Positions 25,059 through 37,499 are shown, counted from the stretch's first letter. The stretch is DNA of 64,000 nucleotides from Hemibagrus wyckioides (GCF_019097595.1 NC_080716.1:10907401-10971400); one strand, 5' to 3'. Notes: generated by a model not told the origin, from the sequence alone. Program-made: numbers and translations.

Positions 25059-25596
25059 AAGAAATCCCAGAATTCTTGGAAACAATCTGATTTGCACATA
25101 TTGAAATAATTTTTTTTTTTAAAAACAGCTTTCCATTCGGAAAAGATAGCAGACTGAGACATAAGAACAATTTTGGAGGAAGAAGAAGAAGAAGAAGAAG
25201 CTGTTTGTTCCATTGTGATGAATGGGTTCTGCAAACATTTAACTCGCTACGATGGACATCCGGTTGATCTGAAGAACCAAAATAAAAAGCAGCAAAGTTG
25301 ATCTTTTTATTTTATTTCTTTGGAACCTTTTTCCTCACATCATGGTGCAGGTGTTGTTGCCAGCTCACAGCTTCAGGATCCCTGGTGTGGGTTGAAGTTC
25401 CTTCCAAAAAACATGGCAGGAGCTGGACTGATTATGCTACATTTGTGTGTGAATTATTTGTGATGAACTAGCACTCCATTTTAGGCCTAGCGTTCTCTAG
25501 ATCCACTACAATGATGAACAGGAGAAATCGAGAAATTTTGAACAAAATGATGACGATGATTTCCTCGATTAGATAGAAAGTGATATGTCTTTGCAT

Positions 25597-25862
25597 TAGA
25601 GGTTACCTCTAGAGTTAGAGGTTTGATTCCTGTCTCCATTGTGGAGTTTAAGTGTTGTCCCTGTCTTTCTGGGATTTGTTCTCACTACTCAAGGTTTCCT
25701 CCCTCAGTCCAAAGACATGAGCTGTAGGCTCATTGGCTTCTCTAAACTATGTGAGTGTATATGATTGTGCCCTGTGATGGGTTGGTCCCCCTTCCCCATT
25801 GTACAGACCCCTGGGATAATTCCCCATAACTCCGTGGTACAAAGAATGGATGGATGGATGAC
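25597..25862 (+). mobile_element. SINE ((GGAT)n-tail family), plus orientation
   Basis: Starts with a weak head and a B box GGTTTGATTCC. It continues through TTTCCTCCCTCAGTCCAAAG and TGATTGTGCCCTGTGATGGG and ends GGATGGATGGATG. Confidence 0.75.
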
Positions 25863-25919
25863 ATCAGCATCATGATGTACAAAAATATAGTACATAATTT
25901 TCAACACATGTGGAGCGAT

Positions 25920-26250
25920 GTCTATCCTACAGTGATGAATTTCTATATATTTATCTATATATCTGTAGCAAGGACATTATTCATAATCACACTCTCCGTT
26001 GTCACCCAAATGAGGATAGGTTCCCTTATGAGTCTGGTTCCTCTCAAGTTTCCTTTCTCTTCCATCTAAGGAAGTTTTTCCTCATCACAATCACCTCAGT
26101 TACTCATTAGGGGACTAATACAAATAAGTTTAAATATAAGTCCAATATTAATCTTGAACATTTTGTTCTATATTTCTTATTTTCTCTAAAGCTGCTTTGA
26201 GACAATGCCTATTGTCAAAAACGCTAAACGACTAAAATTGAATTGAATTA
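25920..26250 (+). repeat. Dispersed repeat, 3' part
   Basis: Same family as 6262-6455: AATCACACTCTCCG, GGAAGTTTTTCCTCATCAC and TAAAGCTGCTTTGAGACAAT. Confidence 0.6.
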
Positions 26251-27689
26251 AATATATATAACCTGCAAAAAGTGACATATTGGCAAGTGAAAATAATATA
26301 ATTAAATATAAATGCTTGTAGTATTTCCTATTATAAGATTCCAATAAACCAAATGTAAGATAATTGAACTTACTTTGGACATTTTTACTCATTTGAAGCT
26401 TTAAGAGATCATTTGCTTCTTTCTGGCAATAAATATTTAAAATGAACAAAATCCTTTACAAAACCATGAACAAGATCATTTCAGGCTTGAAATTAGTTTA
26501 AAAAATGTCTAGAAATAAGTTTAATAGTCTTCTGCTTGGATGGTTGTAATCTTCTAATAGGGAATTCTAGATCAATCTGACTATATTCAGGATATTTTCA
26601 CTTACTAAGATGTCATTTTGTAAGATGTTTTCTTACTCCTACACGTCTACGCTGACCATGTTCCCTCCTCTGCACTCTCCCGCTGCAGCCTCCCTCTAGT
26701 TCTTCTTTCCTGCTGCTTTCCGAGAGGTCATCTGACTCCCTTTATAAAACTGCAGTACTGTTTTTTTGCGTGGTCTGACTGCACCTACAGAGCTCTATAA
26801 GAATCTAAGCTGTTATGCTTTTCATGCCAGTCAACAGGAGCGAGAGATGACCTCCAAAAGGACGTGTACCCCTCCTCTACTGCGAACACTGATTAACTGT
26901 TTCTGGCTCTGTGTCTGTATCTGATCTGTTGTCTTTATCAACCTCCCTGACCTGAAGCTTTACCTGGCACCATTCCCAAGATTTGTCCTCTGTCAGATTT
27001 TGTTTCCAAGTCTTCGTCTTTGTAAATCCTCAGACAATTACCAGCCCTGACCTTTCCCGAATTTCTTTTATGCTTTGAGATTTCCCCTAAATCAAACCCA
27101 GAGAACTTCCCTTAGTTAGTCTCTTGTGAATCTTTTCCTTTTTTTAATCTCAATTGTCAGTCCCATGTCTTATTACAGTATTTCTCAAAAGTCAGACCCC
27201 TGCTTCCCTGTCACAGGAAGTGTATCCACCAGTGTTTTCTCCAGTTCTTGTGTAACCTCCGTATGTATGACCCAATAACATCTCTGAAACCCCTCCAGCA
27301 TCTTGCTTCTCCTCTGAGAATACTTCAGTTTTAGACCTTTTAGTTCCACAAGGTCACATTCAGCCCCTGGGTTTGTTCGGTCTCAGCCTGTCTTTGAGCA
27401 CGTACAGGACCTTGAGACTTGGATGTCTCAGTGTCAGTCATCCAAGGGCTTTCATCCAATCCCTGTCTCTATGTCAGTTACTGATTTTGCTCCAGATTCT
27501 CTATGCTTTTTTTTCTCTCTATCTCTATCACTGGTTTGTCTGTGTCTCTAAATCAGTGTCTATGCTTCTGCTCTTGGTCTGCACACATGGCCTGGTCTCA
27601 GGTCTCACTCTGGACTCTGGATCTATCCCTGCTTGGACTCCTCAAGTCTTTCAGGTCAGACATCTTCCTTATAGTGTTTTTCTTACTGG

Positions 27690-28085
27690 ATATGTTTGAT
27701 GTGGTCCAAATCCAAGTGTGATTGTTCCTGGCCCCCTGCAGCGTTGATCTGGTTTTAGACTCACTTGATTTTGATCAAACTCTGCCGTTCATCTTGGAGA
27801 CATGAAGCGCATGAAGAGCACAACATGACCAGGTTTTGTATTATTCTGATGCTATTATGCACAGTTCTTCTACGTCCCACAACTAATAACGTCATCAATC
27901 GGCTAAAACGAGTATGAGTACGAGTTGCATTCACATTCACAGGAATCGTGGCACAGTTAAAGTGCAACTGAGCTCGTACCACCTCCTACAGCAAGTGTTA
28001 GGTTCTGTATCTTGATGCACTTCCTGGTCTGCACAAAAGCTCTGCTTCAAACTAAGCTGCCAATGTGAAGCTCCCTGAACGAACT
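27690..28085 (+). repeat. Composite repeat, blocks A and D
   Basis: CCCTGCAGCGTTGATCTGGT matches block A and GTTGCATTCACATTCACAGG plus AAACTAAGCTGCCAATGTGA matches block D of 33450-34400. Blocks B and C are missing between them. Confidence 0.7.
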
Positions 28086-28959
28086 GCATCTAGTCTAGTG
28101 TCCTCATCTTCATGTCTAGTGGAATGCATGTGTTACTGACTTGGATCTTCTTCTTTAAAATCTCTTCACTTTAATGCTTCAATATTATGAAAATTAGTTA
28201 TGGACTTATTCAGACTTATCTCGTTTACATCTGCCTTGAATCCTGTGGTGATTCTGTGATTGTGCACAATGACACAGATCATCATTACTATTTTATTTGT
28301 GTTTCCTTGTAGAGATTAGATCTTGATCACTTGGCTCAACATTAACCTGAATAATTTATTTTTCTTAATTGATGCAAGTCGTAAGAACCAAATAAAAATA
28401 AATAGAAAAAGAGAGAAACCCTTACACCTGTATGCTATTCTCCTCTGAGTCACTGATTTGAAATGAAAGGAGGTGATGTGTGTGTGTGTCTGTGTGTGTG
28501 TGTGTGGTCTCAAGTGCTGAGGTGTAATCTGCTAGGCTTCAGGCTCGTAGGCCCTTGGGTATACACTCCACTGTGCTCCAAATGGAGGAAGAAACTACTG
28601 ACTCTAACAGCCGGGCACTCACTCATCTGAAAGACTGCAACTGACACTTCGAGCAATCTCTTTTCAGAACACGGAGCTACTCAACAAGAAAGAAAGAGGA
28701 AGGATGGAAGGTTTGAAACATACTCTACTCCAATTTTTCGAGTTCATTGCAGACACCGAGCTAAGACTCACACTCATTAGCATTAAAACACACAACAGAG
28801 CTGCAGGGTCTATTAAGGGAGTTCCTTCATGCTCTGCACATCATATAGCACTTCATAGTTAAAGTGTAGCTTACTTTGAGCTTACACAAGGAGGCAAGGA
28901 AGACATACGGAAAGAGTTTTCTCTGTACTGGCACCCGAGAGGAAGAATGAAATTCCCTG

Positions 28960-29173
28960 GAGTCACCCGCTGTCTTTGGATGAAGCCTGAAGACATACTT
29001 CTTCACTACGCACCTGAATGAACATCTGAGAATCTGCTAATGTTCTTCGACTCTGATCTATTTGTACTTCCATGAAGACATGAGGATAGAGTTAGACAGA
29101 ACAGAGACAAAACATTACTGTAAGTCACTCTGGATAAGGGAGTCTGCTATGAAAGCTTTAAATGTAAATGTCA
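28960..29173 (+). repeat. Dispersed repeat with SINE-like tail
   Basis: Contains GATGAAGCCTGAAGACATAC and GTAAGTCACTCTGGATAAGG and ends AAATGTAAATG, the same layout as 22160-22370. Confidence 0.55.
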
Positions 29174-29349
29174 TACACACTTGCTTCTTTACACCCACAT
29201 GAGTATGCATTTCCATTTACATCTAGAGGTAATTAAATGCAATTTAACTCACTCTTGCTTATCTCTCGTTTGGCTTTCTAGTGCAGTTTGTAGCGCTGTG
29301 ATAATCTCAGTACTCCTACACACCTGGCACCAGTCGACTACAATTAGAT

Positions 29350-29640
29350 CATCCATCCATCCACTTTCTGTGGCACTATCCTACACAGCAAACCTTGAGT
29401 CTATACCAGTGGATGCAGGGCAAGGTGTGGGACAGCAAGAACAGGGCACCAGTCCATCGCAGGGCACAATCACACACACACACTCATTCACACACTATGG
29501 ACAATTTAGAGATGCCAATCTGTATTTGGCTTGGGGAAGAAAATCTGAGAACCTGGAGGAAACCCCAAAGCACAAAGAGAACATTCAAAGGGTAGCAATT
29601 GAACTCCCAACCTTGGAGAAGCAGAATTTTAAGAAATAAA
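29350..29640 (-). mobile_element. SINE ((GGAT)n-tail family)
   Basis: Plus-strand reading ATCCATCCATCCAC, then TATCCTACACAGC, GGGCACAATCACACACAC, GGAGGAAACCCC and a B-box-like TTGAACTCCC near the right end. The frame through it is open for 152 codons by chance. Confidence 0.75.
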
Positions 29641-29726
29641 GGCTTTACATCATATAACAGCTAGTGAATAACTCAATTAAAGGACACAAGTTGACTCAAG
29701 TGTGTTTCTGGGTGATTATTTTAAAT

Positions 29727-29729
<3 letters not shown>

Positions 29730-29803
<74 letters not shown>

Positions 29804-29830
29804 CTGGTAGTGTATATATATATATATATA
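29730..29830. repeat. (TA)n tracts with a solo Tc1 end between them
   Basis: TA repeats 29730-29797 and 29813-29830 enclose TACTGGTAGTGTA (29802-29814), the reverse complement of the start of the following Tc1 element. Confidence 0.85.
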
Positions 29831-30383
29831 CACTACCAGTCAAAAGTTTGGACACACCTTCTAATTCAATGTTTTTTGTTTAGGGATTTATTTTCTACAT
29901 TCTAGAACAATACTGGAGATTTCAAAACTATGAAATAACACACATGGACTTAAGTAATCCATATGTAATGACAACAAAAAACAGTCAGTTGTTATTTTAA
30001 GACACAAAGGTCAGGTGTTCTAGAATAGTTCTTGCAAGAACAGTATTGTCAAGTGCATTTGCAAAACCCATCAAGCACCATGATGAAACTGGTTCACATG
30101 AAGTCCATCCCAGTAAAGCAAGACCAAAACTTACCTCTGCTGCAGAGGAGAAGTTCATTTAGAGTTACCAGCCTCAGAAATCACCAATTAACAGCACCTC
30201 AGATTAGAGCCGTTATGAAGGCTTTACAGAGCATCAGTAGCAGACATCTCTCAATATCAACTGTTCAAAGGACATTATTGTGTATTTCGGCCGCCTTCAG
30301 CATTGTTTTACAATGTAGAAAGAAATAAACATCAGGAAAGACCATGGAATTAGAAGGTGTGTCCAAACTTTTGACTGGTAGTG
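29831..30383 (+). mobile_element. Internally deleted Tc1-like transposon (second family)
   Basis: A 553-bp element flanked by TA (29829-29830, 30384-30385). Its termini are inverted repeats of at least 37 bp starting CACTACCAGTCAAAAGTTTG and read almost identically from both ends. This terminus differs from the element at 23723, so it is a separate Tc1 family. The interior keeps only a scrambled relic of the DNA-binding part of a transposase; the catalytic part is missing. It is non-autonomous but could be moved by a transposase supplied elsewhere. It is embedded in long (TA)n tracts on both sides. Confidence 0.92.
30030..30290 (+). pseudogene. Tc1 transposase relic (N-terminal DNA-binding part)
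   Basis: Translated pieces such as RVTSLRNHQLTAPQIRAVM and SRHLSISTVQRTL resemble the helix-turn-helix region of fish Tc1 transposases. The pieces are in shifted frames and nothing corresponds to the DDE catalytic domain. It is a dead fragment inside the deleted element. Confidence 0.75.

Positions 30384-30385
<2 letters not shown>

Positions 30386-30415
<30 letters not shown>
30386..30415. repeat. (TA)n microsatellite after the deleted Tc1 element
   Basis: TA run directly following the right TA duplication. Confidence 0.88.
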
Positions 30416-30417
<2 letters not shown>

Positions 30418-30420
<3 letters not shown>

Positions 30421-30690
30421 CACTCTATGCTGTGTTTAATGTATTAGAGAACATACTATAATCTCAAGCTCAAACATCTTTTTTCTTCTCCTTTGAGAAA
30501 TTTTAACGCTCCACTGATATAATAAAAGAAATCTTACAAAGTCACACTGAAGCATGTTTACTGATAGAAAACCTGCACTTACATTACAGTTCAATAATAT
30601 TTATATCATTCTATATAGATTTGTCTCATCAGAAATACACAGCATGTGCTGTTAATGTTTTTGTTTCTTTTAACATTTCACCACGGAATG
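30418..30690 (+). repeat. Composite repeat, block B
   Basis: CACTCTATGCTGTGTTTAAT, TAACGCTCCACTGATATAAT and CAGAAATACACAGCATGTGC match 33605-33850. It begins directly after the (TA)n tract following the deleted Tc1 element. Confidence 0.75.
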
Positions 30691-31695
30691 GTCTCATATC
30701 GTTCATTATGTTTACTTTGTGAGATGAGAACCAGCTTATCAGCTATCCAGCACAAACATGCATTTTAATTCCCGCAGCATTGACTGGTTGTGCTAGCATT
30801 CCTTGAAGTTGGCACAGGGTTTAGATAAGCTCAGGCCAGACAGTACACTTAAAGTTACAGAATGGAGAACGGATATTACTCACAGAGGCACGATACAGCT
30901 TCTATCGCCAAATATAGCAATTCGAAATGGCCACAGTATTAAAGATAAATGAGCAAAATATGAGCAAAAATGTATTTGGCAGATCACATAAATGCATACA
31001 GCTGGAAAAATCTTCAGTTTAGCACAGTATATAATCTGAAATCTGTCAGCATGACAATGTGCACAACCCCAAAGCTGATTACTTTCCAATAACAGCATAT
31101 CATGAAGTATTATATTCCTGTTATCCCACAGCAATTTGCCAATGATTGTAACTTTTATTTCATTCATTATCAACATTTAACCATTTATAGTTACTTTTAA
31201 CGTTGTGGATCATCCAGGAGAGTTTTTAATATCATCCGTAAACAGACAATCCCTCAACAGACTCTATATTTTTTTTGCCAAGTATGAGGGAAAAAAAATG
31301 GATAACGTACATGTCACGTTACCAAGAAACTGCACAAATTTCCTGTGATGGAAAATGACTGCTGCAAAGCAGTGACACCCGAGGCTCCTATCTATAAACA
31401 CTACATCTTAAATCTACTAACAGATCGCTTCATGATATGATGAACTATGTGCTTTCACTTTCTTAAAAGCATTTGCATATTCTGTACCGTTACTACATGC
31501 CTCACATAATCGCATCTCACACTACTACATGTAACATTGTAAACATATTGCACATTACCTATTTTTTCTTTCTCATTATTTCGATTCATTATTATTTCAT
31601 TTATATGCCCAGTCTAGGAGAAGAAGCCAGATTTTCATTACTCTGCAAGTTGAATACTGTATATAACTGTCTGTGACAATAAAAAGCTTGAATCT

Positions 31696-32173
31696 CTTCT
31701 TCTTTTTCTTTCGGTTTTTCCCTTCAGGGGTCTCCACAGCGAATCATCTGTCTCCACCTGTCCCTATCTTCTGCATCCTCAACACTTGCACCCACTGGCT
31801 TCATATCCTCATTTATTATATCCATATACCTCCTCTTTGGCCTTCCTCTTTGCCTCCTGCCTGGCAGCTCCATGTCCAACATTCTCCTACCAATATACTC
31901 ACTCTCCCTCCTCTGAACATGTCCAAACCATCTTAATCTGGCCTCTCTAACTTTGTCCCCCAAACGTCCAACATGAACTGTCCCTCTGATGTACTCGTTC
32001 CTAATCCTGTCCAACCGTGTCACTCCAAAAGAGAACCTCAACATCTTCAGCTCTGCCACCTCCTGTCTCTGTCTCAGTGACACTGTCTCCAAACCATACA
32101 GCATGGCCGGTCTCACCACTGTCTTGTACACCTTAACCATTCTAACCTGCCTGCACTCGCTTCTTTACCTCTT
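31696..32173 (-). mobile_element. 5'-truncated LINE insertion with target site duplication
   Basis: A 478-bp insertion is bounded by an exact 18-bp direct repeat AATAAAAAGCTTGAATCT at 31678-31695 and 32174-32191. It holds only the 3' end of a non-LTR retrotransposon in minus orientation: the last part of the reverse-transcriptase ORF followed by a short 3' tail containing the LINE signature CCTGAAGGG. 5' truncation plus target duplication is the usual result of target-primed reverse transcription. The clade is probably RTE-like (inference from the C-terminal peptide). Confidence 0.9.
31724..32140 (-). pseudogene. LINE reverse transcriptase, C-terminal fragment
   Basis: An open frame of 138 residues covers only the C-terminal end of a LINE polyprotein, from KVYKTVVRPAMLYGLE through LRWFGHVQRRESEYIGRRM and GRRQRGRPKRRYMDIINEDM. 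These motifs are typical of the end of fish non-LTR reverse transcriptases. The catalytic YxDD region and the endonuclease are missing because of 5' truncation. The remaining frame has no stop, so the insertion is fairly recent. It has no function of its own. Confidence 0.88.
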
Positions 32174-32439
32174 AATAAAAAGCTTGAATCTGAATGAAGT
32201 CACTTCAATTAGCTTTTTTACAGTACATATTAGTCCTTGTGAGTCTATAACTATAGACACAACAATATCTTACAACGTGTGCTTTAATCAACAACCCAGA
32301 TTCTTAACCACTTGAGCTACCACCACTCCTACACATTCATGTTCCAGAAGGACTGTCAGAGCTGTGCTGTTCTAGAAAATGGATCAACACCTTCTGATTT
32401 GAGAGTGATATTGACACGTCATACTTTCTGTTCAAACAG

Positions 32440-32660
32440 CCAAAAATTTTGTTGTTTTTTTCTGCTGCCAATCTGGATTTTGGCATAAACATCCTTAGTA
32501 TGTATGCAGGTAAACCCATAGAAGCATAGCACGTTTACTTGAGAAAGCTAGAATGTGAGAGTTCCCACGCTACACACACTTTTACATTTTATGATGGCAT
32601 TAAAACACATTTGTTCTGCTCCTGCGCTTGAAATGAAAAAAAAAAAAAAAAAAAAAAAGT
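32440..32660 (+). repeat. Composite repeat, block C
   Basis: TTCTGCTGCCAATCTGGATT, TCCCACGCTACACACACTTT and ACATTTTATGATGGCAT match 33880-34065. It ends in a poly-A run (32635-32658). Confidence 0.75.
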
Positions 32661-33190
32661 AAAACAAAATAACACACACAACAACAAAAAACCCCAATGT
32701 GCACCTACCACACCACACTAGAGCCCGTGGTATTGCACTCATTTAAACAGCTTCTCTAAAAGCTCTTCTTCATGGCAACTATTTATGTCTGAGAAAAAGA
32801 AATCGGAAAAAAAGCTGGTATTAAAATGACTTTTTGATGTGAGTGGTGCGAGAGCAGAATGAGGATGCGAACCAGATCATTAAATAAAAATAATGATAGC
32901 AAGCAGAGCAATAAAGCCAATAATTGAATCACCACAGTGTCTCCTCTGATATATTTCCACCCACATCACTGTAATGAGAAACATAAATAAAGTTCAGATA
33001 GACCATATTGTCAATAATGCTCTAAACAGAGATAACAAACACAGCTTGAACAATAACTGACAACTAAAATGCTTTGGGTCAGTGTATGATTGTGTGATAT
33101 GGAATATGTATATGTTCTGTCTATATATAATTATATATAATATAAATTATATAAATTATATAAATTATATTTGTCTTTACACATCATGTG

Positions 33191-33192
<2 letters not shown>

Positions 33193-33246
<54 letters not shown>
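33193..33246. repeat. (TA)n microsatellite
   Basis: Perfect TA run; a looser TATATAAATTA repeat precedes it from 33122. Confidence 0.93.
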
Positions 33247-33251
<5 letters not shown>

Positions 33252-33331
33252 ATTTCTACTATTTGCACTTCTGATAAATGCTAAACTCCATTTTGTTGCT
33301 ATGTACCTGAAATCTGCAATGACAATACGGT

Positions 33332-33428
<97 letters not shown>

Positions 33429-33429
33429 A
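33332..33429. repeat. (TCTA)n microsatellite after a retroposon-like end
   Basis: About 24 tetranucleotide repeats follow CTGCAATGACAATACGG, a sequence resembling the 3' end of a fish retroposon. Confidence 0.92.
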
Positions 33430-33449
33430 ACACAGAGTATAAGCTGGTT

Positions 33450-34400
33450 TACACACTGGGCATGTTTGCTGTGGTCTGAATCTGAGTGTGATTGTTCCCC
33501 CTGCAGCGTTGGTCTGGTTTTAGTCTCCCTTGATTCTATTGAACCTCAGTGCAGTTCATCTTAAATCATCACAAACACATAGAGAAAACAACAAGACATC
33601 AGCAGCACTCTATGCTGTGTTTTATGTATTAGAGAACATATTATGATCTCAAGCTCAAAGGTTTTTTTTTTCTTTTTTTCCCTTTTTCTTTCAGAAATTT
33701 TAACGCTCCACTGATATAATAGAAATCTTACAAAGTTAAATATATCACACTGAAGCTTACATTACAGTTCAATAATATTTATAAAAAATGTTCATCATTC
33801 TATATAGATTTGCCTCATCAGAAATACACAGCATGTGCTCTTGGTGTCCTTTTTTTAAAAACATTTAACAAAAATTATTTTCTTTTTCTGCTGCCAATTT
33901 GGATTTTGGCATCCGCAGAGTATACGCAGGTAAAGCCACAGCACCGTAGCATGTTTACTTTAGAACGCTAGAAGGTGAGAGTTCTCACGCTACACACACT
34001 TTCACATTTTATGATGCGATCAAAAAACATTTTGTCTGTTCCTGTGCAAAAAACAAAACAAAATATTATTAATACAGTAAGGCATCTCACCTCCTCTGTG
34101 ACCCACAACGTTGCCCTGTCACTCATGCTACACACGTATTGTGGAAACTAACTCAGCCAAAACCCACATGCAGGTTACTTTACTTCCTGAACAAGTGCAG
34201 ACCCGAGTACCTGTTGCGTTCACATTTACGGGAATGATCCAGTGCAACCAAACTCACACCACCTCCTGCAGCTGTACTCCAGTGTGCTTCCTGCTCCACA
34301 TTACCAGTTTTTTCATGTTCTGTTTCAGACTAAACTGGCAGTATGAAAGCCCATATAGTTCAGCTCATTCTCTTTATACTTCACAGCTTGGCCCCGTAAA
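33450..34400 (+). repeat. Composite dispersed repeat, longest copy
   Basis: Four blocks in order: A (33460-33590, with CCCTGCAGCGTTGGTCTGGT), B (33605-33850, CACTCTATGCTGTGTTTTAT to CACAGCATGTGCTC), C (33880-34065, TTTTTCTGCTGCCAATTTGG to CACATTTTATGATG) and D (34190-34400, GTTGCGTTCACATTTACGG to AAACTGGCAG). Each block has a second diverged copy elsewhere in the window. No ORF. Confidence 0.75.
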
Positions 34401-35645
34401 ATGACCTTGAAAGCTGTCAATCTGATTGTTGATGAAAAAAAAATGTTCTAATGAATGAAAAGCATAGCACACACTGTGATTCCTCTCTTCTGCTCATTAT
34501 GATTTCTGGATTATTTTCAGCATATTAAAGTTTTGAAAGTTGAATAAGTTTCTGATAAGAGTAATAAAGTGTGTCACAGCCGTGTGAATATGCAGTGTGA
34601 CAGGGAAAGCTGACTGAGATGGACAGAATGATCCTATTTCCCACTTCTGAAGTGGTAATTACGAGTAGGTCGTGTTCACATGCTCTGTTGTCAGACAGAA
34701 CAATAAACGTGAACAACGGCAGGTTCATTCATACAGATTTCATTTTTCTTTTACGTTTATTTTGTCATCATAACAGATTAGCAAGTAAGCAATTTTTTAT
34801 CAAATACAAACTGTAAAAAAGTACAACATGCACAAATTTGGTTGCTGATCTATACAGATCAAAAGGTCAATTTGGCTGTAGCTTAGCTCTTTTAAATGAT
34901 GACTAGCTTGGATTTTGACATGTTCTAAGTTTCAGAATAAGTTCCTCAACACTGGTGACATCATATACTGTCCAAAACAACAACAACAACAACAACAACA
35001 AAACACAGAAATATACTACCAGAAATCTACACTTCTTCAGTTGTTGGAAAATTAGATTAATAATTGTGTTTCTTCAGAAAAGAAGAACATAAATTCCAAT
35101 AAACTATGCGCTCAGCAAAAGTCATGTCCCCTTTGCATATGGAAACGCTATGCACGATCCCTTCACATAAACAGTCTGTGTTTTTGTCACATTTTTCATC
35201 AGAGATGTTCTGTTGTGCTACATGTAGGACTTTATGCAGCTGGTTGGACACAACAGTCTCTTTCTCATGCGAATGTTTCCATCCAAATCCGCCCAGAGAA
35301 GTTTGATTATGTTAAGGCTGGCCTAGTCGCCCGACCATAACCAAATCAATCTGCTCTGTGCTTGTGTAGAGCGTAAATAAATGTGACTAAGTGCATGAGG
35401 ATGCTTATAGAGCTCTAGAGAAGTGTGGTATTGCCATGGGGATTATTAGACATATAACAGGAGTAATGATTTCAGGGTCACTGACCTAAGTGGTTAATGA
35501 GTGGGCTCTGGACTGAGTTAAACACTGTGGTGTTGTTTTTGATAGATGCAGGATATTTTTCTGCTGATACAGGCTATAATCAAGTAGTCATTTTTATTAG
35601 TGATACAGAGGTGCCAAGATTACTGAAAAAAGAAACCTAGCTGGA

Positions 35646-35682
<37 letters not shown>

Positions 35683-35784
35683 AAAAATTAACCAAGAATA
35701 GCAGTACTGTTATTACTGACAAGACATGAAGCTAGATAAGTAGATGATAATTAAATATAGACATCTGAAACCCACACTAAGTGA

Positions 35785-36110
35785 ATGAGCCATTTTCCGT
35801 AGCGCTTATCCTACACAGGATCGCTTGGAGCCTGGAGTTTATCCTGGTAGAATCTGGGCATAAAGTAAGGGGATGGAGTGCCAACTCAACAGAGGGCACA
35901 TCTCACACACACACACAACGGAAAATTTAGAGATGCCAATCAGCCTACAACACTGACTGAGGGAGGAAACCAGAAAACCCGGAGGAAACCCTTGAAGAAC
36001 AGGGAGAACATGCAAACTCCACACACACAAACACACAGGGCGGAGGTGGGACTTGAACCCCTCAACTCCTGAAGTGTGAGACTAATGAAGCAAAACTACA
36101 CCAGGTTCCC
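35785..36110 (-). mobile_element. SINE ((GGAT)n-tail family)
   Basis: Best-preserved middle of the family: GCTTATCCTACACAGGATCG, GAGATGCCAATCAGCCTACA, GGAGAACATGCAAACTCC and B box GGGGTTCAAGTCCC (minus) near 36058. The (GGAT)n tail is eroded. Confidence 0.75.
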
Positions 36111-36876
36111 TGCGAAGGGAATGAGATGCTATGGGAATGCTTCCACAGTGTCAGCCATGACACAGTGTTGAGTTTCCTTGAAAGGGAATTAGGACAAAGG
36201 AGCCACAACATGCCCTCACTGCTGTTCATTGTGTTACAGCTTGTTCAAGGTGGACTGCAACAATTTGGTGGAGGAGTTTGTGAAGGACAAAAAGCAGCAA
36301 GAAAGTTGTTTAAGATGAGGCTACATTCTGCACTGCACTGTGTGCATGTGTAATGTATGTAGTAATGTTATTTTTGCATGTGAAAGCTTGTGAGATGTCA
36401 CAGCATTGGATCATGTGTGGTGAGAGTAGGATAGGGTCCAGGTGTAGGTTTCTTATAACATCACAACAAACCCTCAGTGGCTAGTTGCAATGCTCACAGT
36501 AAGAGGAGGCAGTATACTGTACTGTATATACTGTACATACAACCCAATCATTGTTCATTCATTGCACATAGCATCCATAAGCATCAAGTGTATGTGTGTG
36601 TGCTCAGGAACTCACAGTATAATATGCTTCATAACATCCATTCCTTTCTAATTGAGCATTTACATGCGTCTTGCTCTATCACTTCGCTGCTTCTGGCATG
36701 AGATTTATCCAAACTTGCTGCTGTCTTTAGGTTCTTGCTGCTAATTAAAGTGAAATGAACTGAAAGAGCTGTTACATAATTCAGGGATCTTAACTAAACC
36801 CTGATTTTGCTGGAGTGTTTCACATCGTATATCTCACTGACTCACTGACATGCTATGTGCAGCTGTTTTCAATGAG

Positions 36877-36878
<2 letters not shown>

Positions 36879-36908
<30 letters not shown>
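36879..36908. repeat. (CA)n microsatellite
   Basis: Fifteen CA repeats. Confidence 0.92.
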
Positions 36909-36909
<1 letters not shown>

Positions 36910-37259
36910 GAAAAGGCGGTGTCTTATAATGTATAAAACATCCTATTCCTCATAAAGTATGCTGTAGGATCAGGTTTTGTTTTGGTTACAGTCATGTGAC
37001 TTGATCAGTTTTCTCATCATTTTTAAAATTATTTATATATTTGATGCACAGTGTGTTCATTAGTGGTTAAAGCCAAAATCGGAGCACAAAGACATGACGA
37101 AAAGCTTTAAGTATTTTATCCTTCATTCTTCAACGACAGCTAGAATAAATTTTTAGTAGCATGCCACGTCAAGTTATGAATTTAAGATGGATTAAATTTA
37201 AAGGTAGTTTATATGAAATGTAGTTACATACAGTACGGTAGCCATGCATGCAGGGAGAT

Positions 37260-37490
37260 TATTAACCCAATCCTGAGCCACAGTAACACTGTCACAATAT
37301 GGGAGTATTCACCCACACATACACCACACACACACACACACACTTTATTGCAATCAATTAGCATGTTTTTGGAACCCATGTGAACATAGGGAAAACATGT
37401 GAAACACTACGCAGACACACAAACAGCAACTCCGAAGCTTTGAGGCACAACACAACCCACTGCACCACTGTACCTCATAATATTAGTCTA
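37260..37490 (-). repeat. Degenerate SINE-like copy
   Basis: Weak match in order to the (GGAT)n-tail family, ending CACTGCACCACTGTACC. Low conservation. Confidence 0.4.
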
Positions 37491-37499
37491 ACCAATGTA

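Noticed and set aside
29181..29639. 152-codon plus-strand ORF
   Set aside because: Covers unique sequence plus a SINE; the last half is SINE sequence and there is no domain.
31989..32315. 108-codon plus-strand ORF
   Set aside because: Lies antisense to the LINE reverse-transcriptase remnant.
33082..33564. 160-codon ORF with Tyr-Ile and Leu-Ser-Ile-Tyr repeats
   Set aside because: Encoded by TA and TCTA microsatellites.
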